NCBI GenBank assembly: GCA_019671005.1
Contig: CM033745.1
Coordinates: 4,325,146 to 4,389,145, forward strand
Source: Hibiscus mutabilis
Taxonomy: Eukaryota; Streptophyta; Magnoliopsida; Malvales; Malvaceae
DNA length: 64,000 nt
Reading direction: 5' to 3'
Shown here: one piece after another, positions 60,050 to 64,000 of the stretch
Layout of the letters: each line of letters starts with the position of its first letter
How positions within the stretch are numbered: position 1 is the stretch's first letter
Position numbers and translations under genes: made by a program
Notes under the pieces: model-generated
The model's database searches: none
Seen by the model: the letters and a program-made list of their open reading frames with translations, nothing else
Told to the model about the DNA's origin: nothing

Positions 60050-61266
60050 TAAATCTCTTTCTAATCAGGGAGAGATCCTCGCCCTTCTTATTCTTTTTAC
60101 ATTTTTGGCTTTTCTTTTGGCTTTGCTTTCAATTTGGTCCCTTTTGCTTTGTAATTTGGCACATAGCTTTAATAAAAGATCAATTTAAACCTAGTTTTAA
60201 GTGCTAATTCATTTAATGTGTTTAGTTTAGTTGTATAATTTAATTGTTTTAACTTTTATTGTATGTATGCATGGTTTTAAATTTGACATGTAGTTTAATT
60301 GTTTAGATAATTAAATCACCTAGATAATTAATTATTAGAGCCTTAACATTAGGTCCTTTAATTAATTTAAATAATTGAATTAGAATAGATAATTGTAGAA
60401 AATAAATGGATATCAAAAGTGAGATTTTAAAGTCCTAAGTTGAATTGTGCCTCATTGTAATGAGATGTTATCCAAAAGGACTTTTTAATTGAATATTTGT
60501 CATTCATTTGAATTTAGAACATGAAATCACATATAGTTAATTAAATTTAAAGTTTAATTAGGGAATAGGTTTAATTAATTAGAATCATTAAATGAATTGA
60601 AATATTGTTAAATTAGGGTTTAATATGGATAGTACCCAAGCAATTGGGTGTTATCACATAAACACCCTAAGTCTAACAATATTCTTAGTTTCTTAATCAA
60701 TTCAATTAACTGGGACCCCTATTAAGTTAGAACTTAAAATTGACAAGAAAATAAATGAACATGCATTGAAAACCTTTTGTGTTGGGATATATTTTTAATA
60801 CGAATTGAAGTATCCTAAAGTAACTGGATGTTTCAAAACTCATATTCGTTTAAAAATGCATTTCCTTACAAAAGGATGCTTCCATTTGGAATGAAAATTT
60901 ATTTAACAATTAAGGATTGAATTAAATTTAAATTATCGTTGGAAATGTCAAAATGCCGCGTGAAATTAAAAAGGTACCGATAACAGGCGTTTGTAGGGGT
61001 GTTATCCTTCCCCACACGTAACCGACTCCCAAACCCTAATTTTCAAGAAAAAAGAATCTCTAGTTGTTTTTATGGTGTTCGGTCTACCAAAGTGACCGGT
61101 GGCGACTCCAAATTGATTTTCTAAAATAAATAAAAGGAAAATCCAATTTAAAATGAAAACCCTAATTTCAATATTAAATGAATTAAAATAAACAAAAACC
61201 CTAATTTTAAAAAAGAATCAATCGTCATGCTATTTTTCCCACTCAGTTTTAAAAATGGTTGCGACA
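60050..61266 (+). repeat. 5' LTR (3' part certain) of a Ty3 Tat/Ogre-like retrotransposon
   Basis: The end at 61266 (TTGCGACA) is placed two bases before a primer-binding site. The block at 60990-61120, with CCTTCCCCACACGTAACC and GGCGACTCCAAATT, matches the end of the solo LTR at 13430-13560 in the opposite orientation. The left border could not be fixed; it lies somewhere before about 60100 and after the LINE remnant that ends at 59560. Confidence 0.65.
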
Positions 61267-61268
61267 GC

Positions 61269-61288
61269 TTGACGACTCCGTTGGGGAC
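61269..61288 (+). promoter_or_regulatory. Primer-binding site of the Ty3 element
   Basis: TTGACGACTCCGTTGGGGAC lies just after the LTR end. It resembles the TGGCGACTCxxxTGGGGAC site used by Tat/Ogre-type elements, with one change near the start. A tRNA-Arg primer is what is reported for that group, from memory. Confidence 0.6.
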
Positions 61289-61828
61289 TAAAATTGAGAG
61301 TCAGACATAATTAATTAATTTCACGTGGCATTTTGGGCAATCATTTGAATTTAATTTTTTCCAAGAATTTTTGGATGAATTTTTAATAAAAATGGAGGTA
61401 GCTTTTGTGTATGATATATCTGTCATTCATGCATAAGCCCTCGACCCGGGCTTTTCACCATTAGGTGGGAGAAAGACATGATACGACGTGAGGCTTTCTA
61501 CCTCCGAGTTCAGAATTTTGTCTTCTTCCGATATACTAACCTTCGAGAACCTAGAGTCTAGAACAAAAACCACATGTTGTAATTTAGAAGCCCACCCCAC
61601 TAGAGCCAGACAGGGACCTAAGACAGGGGGCTGTCGGTTTACTTACTCTTCTCTGGTTATTTTCTTGGCTATTTTAAATTGCTTTTATCAGCAATTTAAT
61701 TTTTGCTTACATAACTAATTTACCATACTGACTCGTTTCTTTTGTTTTTTTTTTGTTTTGCATTTTTGCACCGCATCTTCATTATATAGAGGTATTGATT
61801 GAATAGTGGTTATCATTAGAAGACGATC

Positions 61829-63600
61829 ATGAGAGATAAGGGGAATCGAAATCGGATAGAGGAGACTACAAATATGAGGCAGTATTCGGGACAAGTCACG
61901 GAAGAAATGAAGGGAAGTTCATCTAAAGGTCATACATCTGATTGTGTTAGTACTGATGCTGACAAAAATAAGATGCAAGAACTAAAAAGACAAATGGTTG
62001 AAATGATGACTATGATGATGGCTATGACCAAAGAAAAGGGGCATACTGAGCATAAAGAATCGAACAAAAACTAGAACATGTATAAACGGCCAGGTCCGAG
62101 CACCATTACAATTAGTATAAGTAAACCAACAGGAGGTGTAAGTGGGTCAAGTTCCAAGAAGGTAATGATGGGACCGAAAGAAGCTCGAGTGGAAGGAAAT
62201 GAATGGTATTTTAATTCAATCCTGATGACATACGCAAAATTGCTTCTACTTTTGGTAGAAAAGGAATTTGTGAGCCTAGTTTGGTCCAAGCCCAAAGACT
62301 TTTCTTACTCGAGAGGTTATAACAATAATGCAATATGTGATTACCACCAAGGAAGTTCAGACCACACTACCGAGGATTTTGAGGTTTTGAAGAACAAGGC
62401 TGAAAATCTTTTCAGGGTATGCCTATTGAGTTTTGAAGATGGAAAACCCAAATTCCCTAAAAGCCTAACAATTAATAAAACACCTGGAAGTGCAAAAATG
62501 AAAGAAAATTCAAGTCTAGTAGAACTAATCAAGTGTCCGAGATAGGGTTCGAGCTTCAATACCCCTACAGCAGATTGCCAAAAGACAAGAGGTCTCAAAT
62601 TTCATTTTGACCCAATCCCTATTTCATACAAAGAACTATATTCTCAATTGCTGAGAGCCCGATTGGTGACCCCACAATTTTTCACACCTTTGCAACCTCC
62701 GTATCCAAAATGGTAAGATGCCAAGGTTCAATGTGAATTTTATGATGGAGCTCAAGGTCATTCTATTGAAAATTGTATCTCCTTCAAACGTTGAGTCCAA
62801 GTTCTTTTGGAGCATGGAAAATGGAAATTTGAAATAGAAAGTCAGTTTGATTCAACAGTTTTATGGGAGACTCGAGATGAAAATACCCAAGGAAAGGGGC
62901 GTCAGTTCGAATATGAGGTTCAAATGAGCAAGTTAAGGCAAGAGAGAGACGGTTTGAATAATGAGCTTAAAATCTTGGAATCCAGTCATCAAGAAATTTG
63001 TTCAATGCTCAAGAATGTTGGTTTAGGTGTGACTCTGGAACAGTCGAAGAAAAGAATTAAGGAACTGAAGCATGAAGCCGAATACTGGAAAATGAACTGT
63101 AAGGCAAAATGAGTCAACTCGCTCTCATGTGATCTACATGTAATGGAAATACAACATAATACCGTTATGAACGATCTAAGGGTTAGCAAAGCTAAACGAG
63201 AGATAGTAAAAATGTACATGCAGATGTATGAGGATACTGTTATCAAACTGAATGATAGTCAAGCTGAAAATGAATCACTAAGAAGAAGGTAGATGAATAC
63301 CACAATCTTACACGGATGTACAAAGATCTTGCTGATGATGTCAAGAAAGACTGTCAAAAAAGTGAAGAGAAACGGCATGTTCAATTTTAGAGATCGAGAA
63401 TAAAGATACGGGAAAGAGATAATGATATGAAAGATGTTGTTAGTCAAGCACAAGAAGTGGCTCAACAAGTGGCAGACCTGGCAGATGTAGCAATGGCACT
63501 GAGTCAGAATATTGAACCAGCATTAGATCATAGAGGAAAGCTGACTTGGCTCTTAGAGAAAGTTAGGAATCTGAGAGTTAAAGCTCACCAATATTTGTAG
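61829..63600 (+). pseudogene. Broken gag and coiled-coil frames of the Ty3 element
   Basis: Several frames separated by stops carry Tat-type gag signs. CDYHQGSSDHTTEDFEVLKN at about 62338-62400 and CEFYDGAQGHSIENC at about 62735-62775 are CxxH...H...C-like finger regions common in plant Ty3 gag. SYKELYSQLLRARLVTPQFF lies between them. From 62900 to 63600 follows a coiled-coil frame rich in Glu/Lys, ending VADLADVAMALSQNI and VRNLRVKAHQYL. At 63823 a new frame opens with MDEDMREIEQAQEGLQ, a gag-start-like sequence. There is no protease, RT or integrase before the window ends. Confidence 0.7.
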
Positions 63601-64000
63601 TATCTAATATATGGTGTACTGAATCCTTTTATTTCAATGAAAGTTGTTATATGATAATCGTTGTTAGAATCAATACCTCTTGCATTTATTCATTCATGCA
63701 TTGCATATTTATTAACATAACATTATCATTCAATAGCATTGCATTCATATTCATTATCTGAAGCGATCAGGGTTTTAATGGCAGCAATCTGGGAATCAGT
63801 GAAAGTTTGAAAATCTGATATCATGGATGAAGATATGAGAGAAATTGAACAAGCTCAGGAAGGGTTGCAAGAACGAATGACCAAGCCTCAACAAAATGCG
63901 AAGAACCACACTCCTATGTCATGTTTAACAATTTACCCCAGGGTATCTAACCCAAATGCAAGGTTGGGTTCTGTGAAACCTATCATCTCAAGATCATGAC

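Noticed and set aside
1..64000. CRISPR arrays, operons, phage or bacterial defence systems
   Set aside because: The window is plant nuclear DNA; no spaced direct repeats of array type and no prokaryotic gene layout.

Overview
The window looks like nuclear DNA of a eudicot plant. It is AT-rich, its genes have introns with GT-AG borders, and every recognisable protein belongs to a land-plant family. Long stretches between genes are filled with degraded plant transposons. A member of the Malvaceae such as cotton would fit the repeat style, but that is an impression and not proven. I see no prokaryotic, organellar or viral segment, no CRISPR array and no rRNA.

Seven real host genes can be supported. 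From left to right they are a patatin-like lipid acyl hydrolase (minus, cut by the window start), a BKI1-like brassinosteroid receptor inhibitor (plus, 5' end lost in a 100-base assembly gap at 8315-8414), a WEB1-family coiled-coil protein (plus, 891 aa), a CYPRO4/Vid27-like protein (minus, with an apparent 1-base frameshift), a sterol carrier protein 2 (minus, 123 aa), a chloroplast thioredoxin-like 4 protein (plus, 215 aa) and a CYP707A abscisic acid 8'-hydroxylase (minus, 9 exons, 471 aa). Exon phases close exactly in the last three and in the WEB1-like gene. These are housekeeping or signalling genes that do not form one pathway. The BKI1 - WEB1-like - CYPRO4 - SCP2 order does resemble known Arabidopsis neighbourhoods.

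The rest is mobile DNA. From 3004 to 5749 there is a Mutator-type (MULE) non-autonomous element holding a 479-base tandem duplication and a nested LINE tail. From 7103 to 8179 there is a long-TIR element just upstream of the BKI1-like gene. At 9220-9326 sits a 107-base SINE-like insertion with a perfect 18-base target duplication. From about 11690 to 21480 there is a decayed L1-type LINE on the minus strand, itself interrupted by a hAT-like MITE (11956-12619) and a 3.9-kb solo LTR of a Tat/Ogre-like Ty3 element (13259-17138). From 31210 to 37687 there is a once-autonomous MULE with a perfect 9-base target duplication, a transposase pseudogene broken by a hAT-like MITE, and a GRF zinc-finger pseudogene on the opposite strand.

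From about 46000 to the right end there are no host genes. This part has degenerate telomere-like AAACCCTAAA tracts, a foldback MITE, two LINE remnants, and the 5' LTR, primer site and broken gag of a Ty3 element that runs off the window. I found no clearly new biological system. The most informative points are the MULE with its GRF zinc-finger cargo, the nested insertions that can be dated by order, and the possible frameshift in the CYPRO4-like gene.
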